The notes under the pieces were generated by a model. The model worked only from the letters and a program-made list of their open reading frames with translations, did not search any database and was not told the origin of the DNA. Below, in pieces: positions 7,333-15,711 of a stretch of DNA of 64,000 nucleotides. Position numbers and translations under genes: made by a program. This DNA comes from CAYFPX01 sp964519895. GTDB lineage: Bacteria; Myxococcota_A; UBA796; CAJQPC01. Location: contig CAZFLE010000012.1 in assembly GCA_964519895.1 (NCBI GenBank), positions 1 to 64,000 of the forward strand, given 5' to 3'. The stretch's first letter is position 1, and each line of letters begins with the position of its first letter.

Positions 7333-9303
7333 TCAGCGCACCACGGTCCCGGGGGTCACCGGGTCGGCAAAGGTCGCCAGGTCCACGACCCGCTTGCCAC
7401 CAGCGGCCAGGAGCATGCCCTCGGACAGCACGCCCCGGAGCTCTGCGGGCACCAGGTTGGCCACCACGACCACCGTGCGACCGACCAGCTCGGCGGGTGC
7501 GAAGCGGCTGGCGATACCGGCCACGATGGAACGGGGGCGCTCCTCGCCGATGTCCACCTGGAGCACGAGCAGGCGATCGGCGTCCGGGTGCGGCCCGGCC
7601 TCGACCACGACCCCTGCCCGCAGGTCCAGGCGGCCGAAGTCGTCAAAGGTGATCGGCTCCTTGGGCGCGGCCTTCTTCTTGGACTTCTTCTTCTTCTTCT
7701 TGGGGGCCTGGACCGGCTGATCCGGCAGGCTGGCCTTGACGATGTCCGGGAGCTCGGTGAGCCGGGGAAAGAGGGGATCGCCGGCCGCGATCGGGGAGCC
7801 GTGGACGAGCACGTCGAGCCGGGCCAGGTCGGCCAGCCCGCCGGCGCCCAGGGGCGCCAGGGTCAGCCCCAGCTTGCCCAGCAGCTCGGGGCCCTTGGTG
7901 GGACACACCGTGCTCAACAGGGTGCCGGCCACCCGGCAGAGCTCCAAGACGTGTCGCATCACCGTGCCGAGCCGGGTGGTCTCGCCGCGCTTGTTGAGCG
8001 CCCAGGGCTGCTGGGTGTCGATGTACTTGTTGCCGGCGCCCGCCAGCGTCATCAGAGCACCCAGAGCGCCGCGGTAGTCCAGGGCCTCGATCAGGTCTGC
8101 GAAGCGGGGCACTACGTCGGCCGCCAGGTCCCACAAGGCTTGGTCGTCGGCGGTCACGTCGCCCACCGGCGGCACGGTCCCTCCCAGCCACTTGCCGGTC
8201 ATCGACAGCGCCCGATGGGCCAGGTTGCCCAGGTCGTTGGCGAGCTCGGCGTTGTACCGGACCAGGAAGCTGTCGTGGCTGAAGTCCCCGTCGTTGCCAA
8301 AGGGGATCTCGCGCAGGAAGAAGTACCGGACCGCGTCGGCGCCGTAGGCGTCGATCAACAGGTTCGGGTCGACCACGTTGCCCAGGGACTTGGACATCTT
8401 GACCCCCGTGTTGGTCCACCAGCCATGGGCGTAGAGGGTCCGGGCCGGGGGCAGGCCCATCGCGAAGAGCATGGTGGCCCAGTAGAGCGAGTGGGTGGTC
8501 AGGATGTCCTTGCCCAGCAGGTGGTAGTCCGCGGGCCACAGCCGCTCGAAGCGGGCCTCGGTCTCGGGGTCTTGTGAGCGGTAGCCCGGCGCCGAGATGT
8601 AGTTGATCAGGGCGTCGAACCACACATAGGTCACGAACCCGTCGTCCCAGGGAATCGGGATGCCCCAGGGCAGCCGGCTCTTGGGCCGGGTGATGCACAA
8701 GTCGCCGACCTCCTTCTTGAGGAGACCGAGCACTTCGTTGCGGCGGGCGACCGGCTCGATGAAGTCCGGGTGGTCGTGGATCCACTGGCGGAAGCGGTCC
8801 GCGTAGCTGGCCATCTTGAAGTAGTAGTTGTCCTCGGCCAGCCACTCGACGGGCTGCCCGGTGTCCGGGCACTTGCCGTCGACCAGCTCGTCCTCGGCCC
8901 AGAAGCGCTCGGCGGTGGTCGAGTACCAGCCCTCGTAGCTATCGGCGTAGATGTCGCCGTTGTCGTAGAGCGTCTGGAGGATGGCCTGGACCACCCGTGT
9001 GTGCCGGGGCTCCGTGGTGCGGATGTAGTCGTCGTAGCTGCACAACAGGCGATCGAAGAGCGCGCGGAAGGGCACGGTCAGCTCGTCGCAGTGCTGCTGG
9101 GGGGTCAGACCCCGGGACAGGGCGGTCTGGTAGACCTTCTGGCCGTGCTCGTCGGTTCCGGTCAGGAAGAAGACGTCGCGGCCGCGGAATCTCTGCCAGC
9201 GGGCGATCGCGTCGGCCGCGACGGTCGTGTAGGCGTGGCCCAGGTGGGGCTCGCCGTTCACGTAGTAGATCGGCGTGGTGATGAAGAAGGTGTCCTGTGC
9301 CAT
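7333..9303 (-). CDS. metG: Methionine--tRNA ligase
   Basis: This class I synthetase charges tRNA-Met. Its 656 residues contain the HIGH-type motif HLGHAYT near 21-27 and KMSKSLGN near 300. An unusual Lys-rich linker (about 535-548) is followed by a C-terminal tRNA-binding (EMAP/Trbp-type) domain starting near FDDFGRLDLRAG. I use ATG 9303 rather than GTG 9309 because AGGAG is correctly spaced for the ATG. The connective-peptide region reads WYSTTAERFWAED...GKCPDTGQPVE and has a single cysteine, so it should not bind a structural zinc, like the zinc-free MetRS group. Divergent from the following gene. Confidence 0.96.
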   Translation of the reverse strand: MAQDTFFITTPIYYVNGEPHLGHAYTTVAADAIARWQRFRGRDVFFLTGTDEHGQKVYQTALSRGLTPQQHCDELTVPFRALFDRLLCSYDDYIRTTEPRHTRVVQAILQTLYDNGDIYADSYEGWYSTTAERFWAEDELVDGKCPDTGQPVEWLAEDNYYFKMASYADRFRQWIHDHPDFIEPVARRNEVLGLLKKEVGDLCITRPKSRLPWGIPIPWDDGFVTYVWFDALINYISAPGYRSQDPETEARFERLWPADYHLLGKDILTTHSLYWATMLFAMGLPPARTLYAHGWWTNTGVKMSKSLGNVVDPNLLIDAYGADAVRYFFLREIPFGNDGDFSHDSFLVRYNAELANDLGNLAHRALSMTGKWLGGTVPPVGDVTADDQALWDLAADVVPRFADLIEALDYRGALGALMTLAGAGNKYIDTQQPWALNKRGETTRLGTVMRHVLELCRVAGTLLSTVCPTKGPELLGKLGLTLAPLGAGGLADLARLDVLVHGSPIAAGDPLFPRLTELPDIVKASLPDQPVQAPKKKKKKSKKKAAPKEPITFDDFGRLDLRAGVVVEAGPHPDADRLLVLQVDIGEERPRSIVAGIASRFAPAELVGRTVVVVANLVPAELRGVLSEGMLLAAGGKRVVDLATFADPVTPGTVVR

Positions 9304-9380
9304 GCCCACCGCTCCTGCTGGGGCCGCCGACTAACCGCTGCGGGCTTGGCCCGTTCGGGAGCGCGGGATAGGCGCCGCCG

Positions 9381-10298
9381 ATGATTCGAGCAGTCGGTTG
9401 GTCCAGCACGCCTTTTGACCCGGCCCACCCCGGTCGCCTGTGTCGTGGTCGCGAGCGGTGGGTCGACGGCTGGGAAGAGCCGGCGCCGCCGTCCCTGTGG
9501 CGACTGGTGTTGTCCGGTGCCGTGTTCACCGACGACTCGGCCCGGGACGCCAAGCGGGGCCTGACCTGCTGCAACGTCGACATCGGGCTGATGCTCAAGG
9601 CCCTGTTCCCCGACGCCGCGCTGCTGGCGTTCAAGGAAGAGGGCGAGCTGGCCCGGATCCCGGACTACGTCGACGACGAGGACCAGTGGTGGGCCTGGCG
9701 CTCCGGGGGGAGACGGCGGGACCCCTGCCAGCGCTGGCGGGCCATGGTCGACGAGCCCGCCGAGCTGTCTCGACTGGTCGCGGGCGATCTGGTCGACGGC
9801 TTCCTGGTGATGGACCGGGCGGCGGTCTTGACCCCCGAACAAGAGGACGCCCTGTTCCTGCTGACCGGCCACGGGGACAGCAGCGCCTGGCCCGTCGAGC
9901 GCTTCCAGCCCCTGGCGCTGGACACCGTGCTCCAGGGCGTGCGGGCCATCATCTGCGTGCACATGGACAAGCACGGCCCGGCGATCGGGGTCTACACCCA
10001 CCAGGGCCTGGACCGCGACGCCGCCATCGTGGCCGTGATCGAGGCGTCCGGCTGTCTCGCCGTGCCCTTTGCCATCCCGCCCATGCTCGCCCGGTGGGAC
10101 CGGGCCCTGCGGGAGCTCCGGGAGGGCTGGGACGCAGAGGCGCTTGGACCCTTCCCGGTCCCCCCTTCCACCGAGCCGGACCCCCGCTGGGGCCGCCGTC
10201 GTCGCAAGCGCAAGGCCCCGCCAGTGGAACCCGAGGTCCCGCAGGCACAAGACGACGCGGCGCCGGAGGCCAAGGCCAAGGCCAAGGCCGAGGAATAG
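9381..10298 (+). CDS. Hypothetical protein, 305 aa
   Basis: I do not recognise a family. The protein appears soluble, with no signal peptide or membrane segment. It is acidic and tryptophan-rich in the first half (DEDQWWAWRSG near 98), with a globular middle and a low-complexity tail of alternating Lys/Ala/Glu after about residue 255. Codon use and GC match the neighbours, and the frame is open throughout, which supports it being a real gene. It is divergent from metG, with 77 bases between starts, and converges on the receiver remnant 3 bases later. Confidence 0.6.
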   Translation: MIRAVGWSSTPFDPAHPGRLCRGRERWVDGWEEPAPPSLWRLVLSGAVFTDDSARDAKRGLTCCNVDIGLMLKALFPDAALLAFKEEGELARIPDYVDDEDQWWAWRSGGRRRDPCQRWRAMVDEPAELSRLVAGDLVDGFLVMDRAAVLTPEQEDALFLLTGHGDSSAWPVERFQPLALDTVLQGVRAIICVHMDKHGPAIGVYTHQGLDRDAAIVAVIEASGCLAVPFAIPPMLARWDRALRELREGWDAEALGPFPVPPSTEPDPRWGRRRRKRKAPPVEPEVPQAQDDAAPEAKAKAKAEE

Positions 10299-10301
10299 GC
10301 T

Positions 10302-10691
10302 TCAGCCCTCCAGGAACCAGGTCTCCAGCTCGCCACAGCCCTTGACCTGACTGCGGCCCACGATCCCAGCCACCACGGGGCCCACGTCGAGTCCGATCCG
10401 GACCTCGAGCATGGCCTCTGGCCGCCCCATGCCGGAGATCATCAGGACGGGGATGCGACGGAGCACCGGGTCGGCCTGCATGGCGGCGAGGGTCTCGAGC
10501 CCGTTGAGGCGAGGCATGTCGACGTCCATGCACACGGCGTCCACGTCGTGTCCGCCCAGGACCTCCAGGGCCTCGACCCCGTCGCCGGCCTCGGTGACTC
10601 GGACGCCGAGGCGAAGCAGCTTGCGCCCCAGGAGGCTGCGGTTGGCCTCGCGGTCGTCGACGATCAGCACATGTCCGGTGAGCGGCTGCAG
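10302..10691 (-). pseudogene. Response-regulator / class III cyclase fusion with internal deletion
   Basis: Residues 1-80 or so are a good receiver start (VLIVDDREANRS, phosphoacceptor in VCMDVDMPRLNG, then VLMISGMG). Directly after this the sequence switches to RIGLDVGPVVAGIVGRSQ, a signature from inside class III adenylate cyclase catalytic domains, and then immediately to VKGCGELETWFLEG, the usual extreme C-terminus of such cyclases. The receiver's conserved lysine and most of the cyclase domain are missing while the frame stays open. This looks like a remnant left by in-frame deletions. The start is uncertain: CTG 10691 has GGAG upstream, and GTG 10670 is the alternative. It could still make a 120-130 residue protein. 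Confidence 0.6.
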
Positions 10692-10776
10692 GATGCGGCT
10701 CCGACGGGTGTGGGGTGCAAGCCTACTCCTTCCGATGCTGCGGGCCCGGCCGGTGCGGTGGGGATAGGGCCGGAGC

Positions 10777-11268
10777 ATGGGTGTGATCGCGGCCATCGGA
10801 GTCTGGGTCTGGGCCGGCTGCGCCGAGCCGGGGGTCGATCCCGATCCATCCGTCGACTGCAGCGAGGGCACCGGGTGGGTCGGCATCCACGCGGACTTTC
10901 AGCTGGTCGACGACCAGGACCAGGTCCTGGGCGAGCTGGACCGGACCTACGTGACCTGCTTCCAGTCGCGAGAGCGCCCCTTCCGGGTGTTCCTGGCCTA
11001 CGACGGCGACGGCGACCATGGGGCGTGGGAGCAGACCCTCGGGGCAGACCTGGGGCCCTATGACGTCGAGCACAGCGGCAGCTTCCCGATCATCGACGCC
11101 GCGGCGGACCCGGGGTTCGACGCCTTCGTGGCCCGCATGGACCAGGAACCGGAGCGCACGGTGTGGTCGGTGATCATCGGGCGCACAGGGCTCACCGAAG
11201 CCGCGCCGCTGGTGGCGCCGCCCGTCGCGGGCGTCGATGCGATGTGGCTGGATCTGGCCATCAAGTAG
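10777..11268 (+). CDS. Small lipoprotein, hypothetical
   Basis: A 163-residue protein with a short hydrophobic leader ending in WAGC (Cys15), so probably lipid-anchored. The mature part contains a single predicted beta-rich domain (TGWVGIHADFQLVDD; DGDGDHGAWEQTLG) with an acidic loop that might bind calcium. No family recognised. The ATG at 10777 sits divergent to the receiver remnant. The next gene converges on it, 21 bases after its stop. Confidence 0.6.
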   Translation: MGVIAAIGVWVWAGCAEPGVDPDPSVDCSEGTGWVGIHADFQLVDDQDQVLGELDRTYVTCFQSRERPFRVFLAYDGDGDHGAWEQTLGADLGPYDVEHSGSFPIIDAAADPGFDAFVARMDQEPERTVWSVIIGRTGLTEAAPLVAPPVAGVDAMWLDLAIK

Positions 11269-11289
11269 GGCAGGTCGTGGCTCTGCTGC

Positions 11290-12195
11290 TCAGGGGCCCA
11301 GCACCCCGGCCAGGAGCGGCGTGCCCACCGGCCCGACCCAGCGCTCGGCGGTGTCGGACCAGCCGCTCGGTCCCAGAGGCAGGACCTCGACGCCCGTGTC
11401 GTCGACCCGGGCCAGGTCGGCCCCGTAGACCCCGTCCCACTCCACCAGGAGATCGATGGGACTCGCCAGGTCCCGGGAGAGCCAGGCGGCGCTGTCGACG
11501 CCGTCGCTGCCGGACCGCCACACGGCGACCTGGGTGGCGGACACCCGGACCACGTCGTCCCGGCCGTCGGCGTCCACATCGGCGGTCAGCCACCCGCCCT
11601 CGAAGACCCCGGCCAGGGTCGAGTCGACCACCGTGAGCAGGTCGATGCCCTGGCCCGTGCCGGCGAACACATGCAACAGGTTGGACTCGTCGACCCAGGA
11701 GCCGAGATCTGCGGCGCCGTCGCCGTCGAAGTCCCCGATCAGGACCTCGCGGACCTCGGCGATGTTGGTGAACTCGTCCCAGGCCGGTTCGCTGTGGAAG
11801 CCGCCTTCGCTGTCCTGGAGCCAGACGGTCATGGTCTTGGCCGCGCCGTCCCGTCCCCACAGGTCGTCCAGGCCGTCGCCGTCGAGGTCGCCCAGCGCCA
11901 GGGCGAGCCCGGCCACGTCGGGCAGGGTCCAGGTGGACCCGGTGGCGCTCGCGGAGGCCGGGTTCGGGTGCACCTGGGCCAGCCCGGCGTCGGCGTCGAT
12001 CGAGAGCAGGTCCTGGGGCGTGGCGGTGGGGACCGCCTGTGTGGTGCCGGAGTCTGCGGTGTCGTCGAGGGGAGCGGTCACCAGGCCGGTGTCCAGCGGC
12101 TCGCCCTGGTCCCCGGTCACGTAGACCTGGACCTCGACCACGGTGGTCCGGCAGCCGGACAGGACGAGGGCCAGGAGGAGCGTGCGCACGGTCAC
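11290..12195 (-). CDS. FG-GAP/VCBS-repeat lipoprotein
   Basis: This 301-residue secreted protein starts at GTG 12195, overlapping the stop of the upstream sulfatase by four bases (GTGA). The leader TVRTLLLALVLSGC ends in a lipobox, and a Thr/Asp linker follows. Three or more FG-GAP type repeats with Asp-rich calcium loops follow (LGDLDGDGLDDLWG, IGDFDGDGAADLG, TADVDADGRDDVV), each starting a beta-propeller blade. Such proteins are surface-exposed binding proteins. Translational coupling to the sulfatase-like gene suggests they act together at the cell surface. Confidence 0.8.
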   Translation of the reverse strand: MTVRTLLLALVLSGCRTTVVEVQVYVTGDQGEPLDTGLVTAPLDDTADSGTTQAVPTATPQDLLSIDADAGLAQVHPNPASASATGSTWTLPDVAGLALALGDLDGDGLDDLWGRDGAAKTMTVWLQDSEGGFHSEPAWDEFTNIAEVREVLIGDFDGDGAADLGSWVDESNLLHVFAGTGQGIDLLTVVDSTLAGVFEGGWLTADVDADGRDDVVRVSATQVAVWRSGSDGVDSAAWLSRDLASPIDLLVEWDGVYGADLARVDDTGVEVLPLGPSGWSDTAERWVGPVGTPLLAGVLGP

Positions 12196-13514
12196 TCGGT
12201 GTACCCGAGGGCCCGCAGCTTGTCGAAGGTCTCGGGGGTCGGGATCGCCGTGGTGGCCGCGGCTGCCACGGGATCCAGGCTGCCTCGGAGCGCTTCCAAC
12301 TCCCGGGCGTAGGCGATGGCCTCGTCGCGGTAGGCCGGGTCGTGGGACAGCTCCTGGGCCTCCCAGCCCCGCTCGTCCAGCGCGTAGAGGCGGGCGACTT
12401 TTTGGGAGCCGTCCGGCGGGATGGTGATGGTCAGCCGACGGGCGTCGGTGACCAGACCGATGGCCTGGGGGCCGTAGAGGATGTCCTCGGACACCACGGT
12501 CCGTCCGGGCAGGGTGGTCCCGGTGCGGGCGGCGTCGACCAGGGCGCCGGTGTTGGCGGTCAGGGCCTCGAACAGGTCCGGGTGGCCCACGGTCGTGGCG
12601 TTGGGGCCGGGCTGGAGTCCCGGGGCCCGGAGCAGCAGGGGGACCTGGGTGACCACGCTGTGCAAGGTGTGGCCGTGCTCGTAGCGGCCCCACTCCCAGA
12701 ACTCCTCGCCGTGATCCGAGGTGAGCGCCAGCACGGTGTGGTCCCAGGCCTTCCGGGCCTGGAGCCCGTCGAACAGGGCGCCCAGGGCGTGGTCGACCTG
12801 GAGGATTTCCTCGTCGTAGGCCGCGCTCAGGTAGGCCTTGTCCGCGTCCGGTGGCACGACCTGGTTCAGGATCATGCGGGTCACCAGCTCGTCGCCCAGA
12901 GGGACTTCGCGCTTGCGGGGCATGCCGGTCGTGAAGGTGCCCGCAAAGGGCGGCGCGATCTGGTAGTCGGCGTGAGGCTCCATCACGTGGAGCACCAGCA
13001 GGGCAGGGCGGTCGTCGGCGGCCAGCCAGTCCAGTCCGGCCTGGAAGGTGACGGCAGCCGTGCGGTGGTCGGTCAAGCCGGCGCCTTCGTAGTCGTAGAC
13101 GTCGAAGCCCTGGTGGAGGTTGAATTCCGGGGCCATGAAGGCGTTGTTGATGAACGCTGCCGTGCGGTAGCCCCGGGCCTTGTAGTGCTCGGCCAGGGTC
13201 ACGTGGGTGTCCTCCAGGCTGCCGTACAGGTCCGGGTCCCGGTAGTCCCGCACCACACGGTGGACCGACGGGTTGACCCCGGTGAACAGGGTGGCGGTGG
13301 AGGGCAGTGTCCAGGAGCTCGCGGCAAAGGCCCGAGAGAACCACGCGGCCTGGTCGGTGAAGGCGTCCAGGTGCGGGGTGGTGGGCCGGGTGTAGCCAGC
13401 GAAGCCCATGCGGTCCTGGCGCAGGGTGTCCACGATGACCAGCACCACGTCCGGGTGCTCCGAGTCCACGACCAGGGGGGCGCACCAGCACCCCAGCAAT
13501 GACCACAACCACAT
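12192..13514 (-). CDS. Sulfatase-family hydrolase, Thr-type, lipoprotein
   Basis: This 440-residue alkaline-phosphatase-superfamily protein has a metal site with DTLRQDRMG near 29-37, the active-site segment SSWTLPSTATLFTG near 66-79 and a second metal site with SDHGEEFWEWG. The nucleophile position holds Thr69 (T-L-P-S-T) rather than the C/S-x-P-S-R needed for formylglycine. It is therefore closer to phospho- or phosphoglycerol-transferase-like members than to true sulfatases. The short leader ends in LLGC, so it may be lipid-anchored. ATG 13514 is chosen because it gives this leader. It is translationally coupled to the FG-GAP lipoprotein downstream. The substrate is unknown. Confidence 0.82.
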   Translation of the reverse strand: MWLWSLLGCWCAPLVVDSEHPDVVLVIVDTLRQDRMGFAGYTRPTTPHLDAFTDQAAWFSRAFAASSWTLPSTATLFTGVNPSVHRVVRDYRDPDLYGSLEDTHVTLAEHYKARGYRTAAFINNAFMAPEFNLHQGFDVYDYEGAGLTDHRTAAVTFQAGLDWLAADDRPALLVLHVMEPHADYQIAPPFAGTFTTGMPRKREVPLGDELVTRMILNQVVPPDADKAYLSAAYDEEILQVDHALGALFDGLQARKAWDHTVLALTSDHGEEFWEWGRYEHGHTLHSVVTQVPLLLRAPGLQPGPNATTVGHPDLFEALTANTGALVDAARTGTTLPGRTVVSEDILYGPQAIGLVTDARRLTITIPPDGSQKVARLYALDERGWEAQELSHDPAYRDEAIAYARELEALRGSLDPVAAAATTAIPTPETFDKLRALGYTE

Positions 13515-13565
13515 CGGCCGGACCCTATCCCAACGCTGGATTAGTGAGGGGTCCGGAGGGCGTGC

Positions 13566-15416
13566 TTGGGCGGTCTTGCTGGCATCATCCACTTCCGGGG
13601 GGGCGCGCCTCGGCCGGACACCATCGCCGGCATGAGCCAGGCGGTCGCCCACCGGGGCCGCGACGACGAGGGCCTCTGGATCCAGGGGCCCGCCGCTTTT
13701 GCCCAGCGGCGCTTCGCCGTCAGCGCCACCGGCCGGCGCCAGCCCGTGGTCGACGGCACCGACCTGCTGATGCTCGACGGCCGTCTGGTCACCCCAGGCC
13801 TGGAGCACGAGGTGCGGGCGGCGGGACGAGAACCGATCACCTCGGGCGACGCCGATCTCGCCCTTGCGGCGTGGAAGGCCTTTGGTGCCGAGTGCCTGGG
13901 ACGCTTCCACGGCTCCTTTGCCCTGGTCATCTGGAGCGGGCGGGACCGGGTGCTGCACCTGATCCGGGACAAGGCCGGGGTCAAGCCGCTCTTCTATGCC
14001 TGGCGCCAAGGCCGGGTGGCGTTCGCGTCCGATCCACGGGCCCTGTTGCGACTGCCCTGGGTCAGCCGGGACATCGCCCGCGAGGAGCTCGCCGAGTACC
14101 TGTCCTTTCGCTACACCCATGCCCCACGCACGCTGCTCCGCGACGTGCACCAGCTGCCCCCGGGCCAGCTGGCCCGGATCGACGCGACGGGCGTCCGGCT
14201 GCTGCGGTGGTGGGTGCCCGGCACCTGCGAGCCCGGGACGCCACCGCCCACCGAGACCGCCGCCGCCGAGGCGCTGGAGCGCGAGCTGGACCACGCCGTC
14301 ACCCGTCGCCTACCCGACCCGGGGCGGCCCGTCGGCATCCTGTTGTCCGGGGGCGTCGCCAGCTCGGCGCTGGTCGCGGCGGCGGTGCGGAGCGGCCGGT
14401 CGGTGCACACCTGGAATGTGTCCTTCGCGGACGGCGGGGCCGACGAAGCGGCCGTCGCCGGTCGGGTCGCCAAGCTCTACGGCACCACCCACCACACGGT
14501 CCGCGTGGGCCGCCAGGCGTTCCTCGACGCCCTCCCGGACACCGTCGGAGCGATGGGTCAGCCGGTGCCATCGCCGGCCGCCGTGCTCCAGACCCTGCTG
14601 CTCCGGGACGCCGCCCAACAGGTCCGCGTGGTGCTGTCCGGCGAGGGCAGCGACGAGGTGCTCGGCGGACGCAGGGCAGCCCGCCTGATGCAGGAGCTCA
14701 GGGCGGCCCGGCTGGCTGCCCACCTGCCGGGCTCGGCCCGGTCAGCCCTGGGTCGCGTGGTCGCGGCGGTGGGGCGCGGGGGCGCCGTCGATGCGCCCCA
14801 TAGCTATGGCCTGAGCCGCCTGGTCGGGGGCTCCAATGTGTTCGACGTCGAGGGCCGCATGCGCATCTTGCGGGACCCGGCCCACGTGCGTCCGGGCATG
14901 CGCCACATGATGCTGGAGCCCCTGTACAACGAGGTCCGGACGGACCCGATCAACGCCGTGCTGCACGTCTACTTCCGGGGCTGGCTGGCCGAGGACGGGC
15001 TGCCCCGGTCGGATCGGGTCGGTGCCCTGGCCGGGGTCGAGGTCCGGGAGCCGATGCTCGACGAGGACGTGGTCGCCCTGTGTGCGAGCTGGCCGTCGAC
15101 CGCCAAGATCAAACGACGCCACGGTCGCTGGTATGGCAAGTGGCCCCTGCGGGCCTTGGTGGGACGCACGGTGCCCCAGCAGCTCATCTGGCGGCCCAAG
15201 CGGGCGCTGCCCTACCCCCTCGGCGACTGGCTGCGGGGCGAGGGCGAGGCCTTCCTGTGGGAGCGCACCGAGTCCGTGTGCCAGGACCCGTTGGGCATCT
15301 TCCAGCCGGACGCGATCCGCGAACTGGCCCGACAGCACGCCCGGGGCGAGGCGGACCACGGACCGGGGCTGTGGACGCTGTTCTTCCTGGACCTGTGGTG
15401 GCGCCAGCTGAAGTAG
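13566..15416 (+). CDS. Asparagine-synthetase (AsnB)-family protein lacking active-site residues
   Basis: The 616 residues follow the two-domain AsnB layout: an N-terminal glutamine amidotransferase domain (to about 200) and an ATP-pyrophosphatase domain. The start is TTG 13566 with GGAGG six bases upstream, giving M-G-G-L-A-G-I, so the nucleophilic Cys2 of MCGIAGI is Gly. The glutamine-binding NGEIYN is replaced by DGRLVT. The pyrophosphatase loop SGG-x-DS reads SGGVASS (about 261-267), losing the Mg-binding Asp, although LSGEGSDEVLGG is kept. It therefore probably does not make asparagine and could be a structural or regulatory homologue. The stop lies in the target-site-like GTAG beside the 160-bp element. 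Confidence 0.85.
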   Translation: MGGLAGIIHFRGGAPRPDTIAGMSQAVAHRGRDDEGLWIQGPAAFAQRRFAVSATGRRQPVVDGTDLLMLDGRLVTPGLEHEVRAAGREPITSGDADLALAAWKAFGAECLGRFHGSFALVIWSGRDRVLHLIRDKAGVKPLFYAWRQGRVAFASDPRALLRLPWVSRDIAREELAEYLSFRYTHAPRTLLRDVHQLPPGQLARIDATGVRLLRWWVPGTCEPGTPPPTETAAAEALERELDHAVTRRLPDPGRPVGILLSGGVASSALVAAAVRSGRSVHTWNVSFADGGADEAAVAGRVAKLYGTTHHTVRVGRQAFLDALPDTVGAMGQPVPSPAAVLQTLLLRDAAQQVRVVLSGEGSDEVLGGRRAARLMQELRAARLAAHLPGSARSALGRVVAAVGRGGAVDAPHSYGLSRLVGGSNVFDVEGRMRILRDPAHVRPGMRHMMLEPLYNEVRTDPINAVLHVYFRGWLAEDGLPRSDRVGALAGVEVREPMLDEDVVALCASWPSTAKIKRRHGRWYGKWPLRALVGRTVPQQLIWRPKRALPYPLGDWLRGEGEAFLWERTESVCQDPLGIFQPDAIRELARQHARGEADHGPGLWTLFFLDLWWRQLK

Positions 15417-15576
15417 CAGGCTTCTGAAAAAGTCTCCCGTCGCCATGCCGGCGGCGGCGCTTCGCTGGCCGGCCCCGCCAAGCGCTTGAAATGACGCGGC
15501 CATGTCTGCGGCTCGGCGAGACCGGCCAGCTCGGCCGGCGCTCGGCCTTGCTCGGTCCGACTTCTTCAGAAGCCTG
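15417..15576. mobile_element. 160-bp MITE-like element with 18-bp terminal inverted repeats
   Basis: The left end CAGGCTTCTGAAAAAGTC and right end GACTTCTTCAGAAGCCTG are inverted repeats with a single mismatch. Both sides are flanked by GTAG (15413-15416 and 15577-15580), which fits a 4-base target duplication. The interior is non-coding, GC-rich and full of smaller palindromes (GGCCGGC, GCCGGC). The left GTAG includes the stop codon of the AsnB-like gene. No second copy was noticed in the window, so mobility is inferred from structure only; a large regulatory hairpin is the alternative. Confidence 0.5.
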
Positions 15577-15634
15577 GTAGCGCAACGGCAGCGTGACGTC
15601 GGACAGCCTTCTTCCGGTGAATGGCCGAAACAGG

Positions 15635-15662
15635 TTGCCAAACCCTCCAGTGCACGTAAGAT
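15635..15662 (+). promoter_or_regulatory. Candidate sigma-70 promoter of the merR-isc operon
   Basis: TTGCCA and TAAGAT are separated by 16 bases, a reasonable vegetative promoter. It lies about 50 bases upstream of the MerR-type regulator start and just before two palindromes, so binding of a regulator there would affect this promoter. Confidence 0.4.
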
Positions 15663-15669
15663 TGCGGTC

Positions 15670-15700
15670 TGTCCTCGGACAAACCTCACGTATACGTCAG
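15670..15700. promoter_or_regulatory. Two palindromes between promoter and MerR gene, candidate operator
   Basis: TGTCCTCGGACA (15670-15681) is a perfect dyad with a TC centre. Seven bases further lies CTCACGTATACGTCAG (15685-15700), containing the perfect 10-base palindrome ACGTATACGT. The second resembles the ACGTWWACGT-type sites known for some MerR-family regulators such as LiuR. Its position 12 bases before the MerR start suggests autoregulation. Confidence 0.5.
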
Positions 15701-15711
15701 GGTTTGGGTTC

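Noticed and set aside
15577..15680. tRNA-like start GTAGCGCAACGGCAGCG
   Set aside because: It resembles a D-arm, but no acceptor stem, anticodon stem or GGTTCRA T-loop follows in the next 80 bases.
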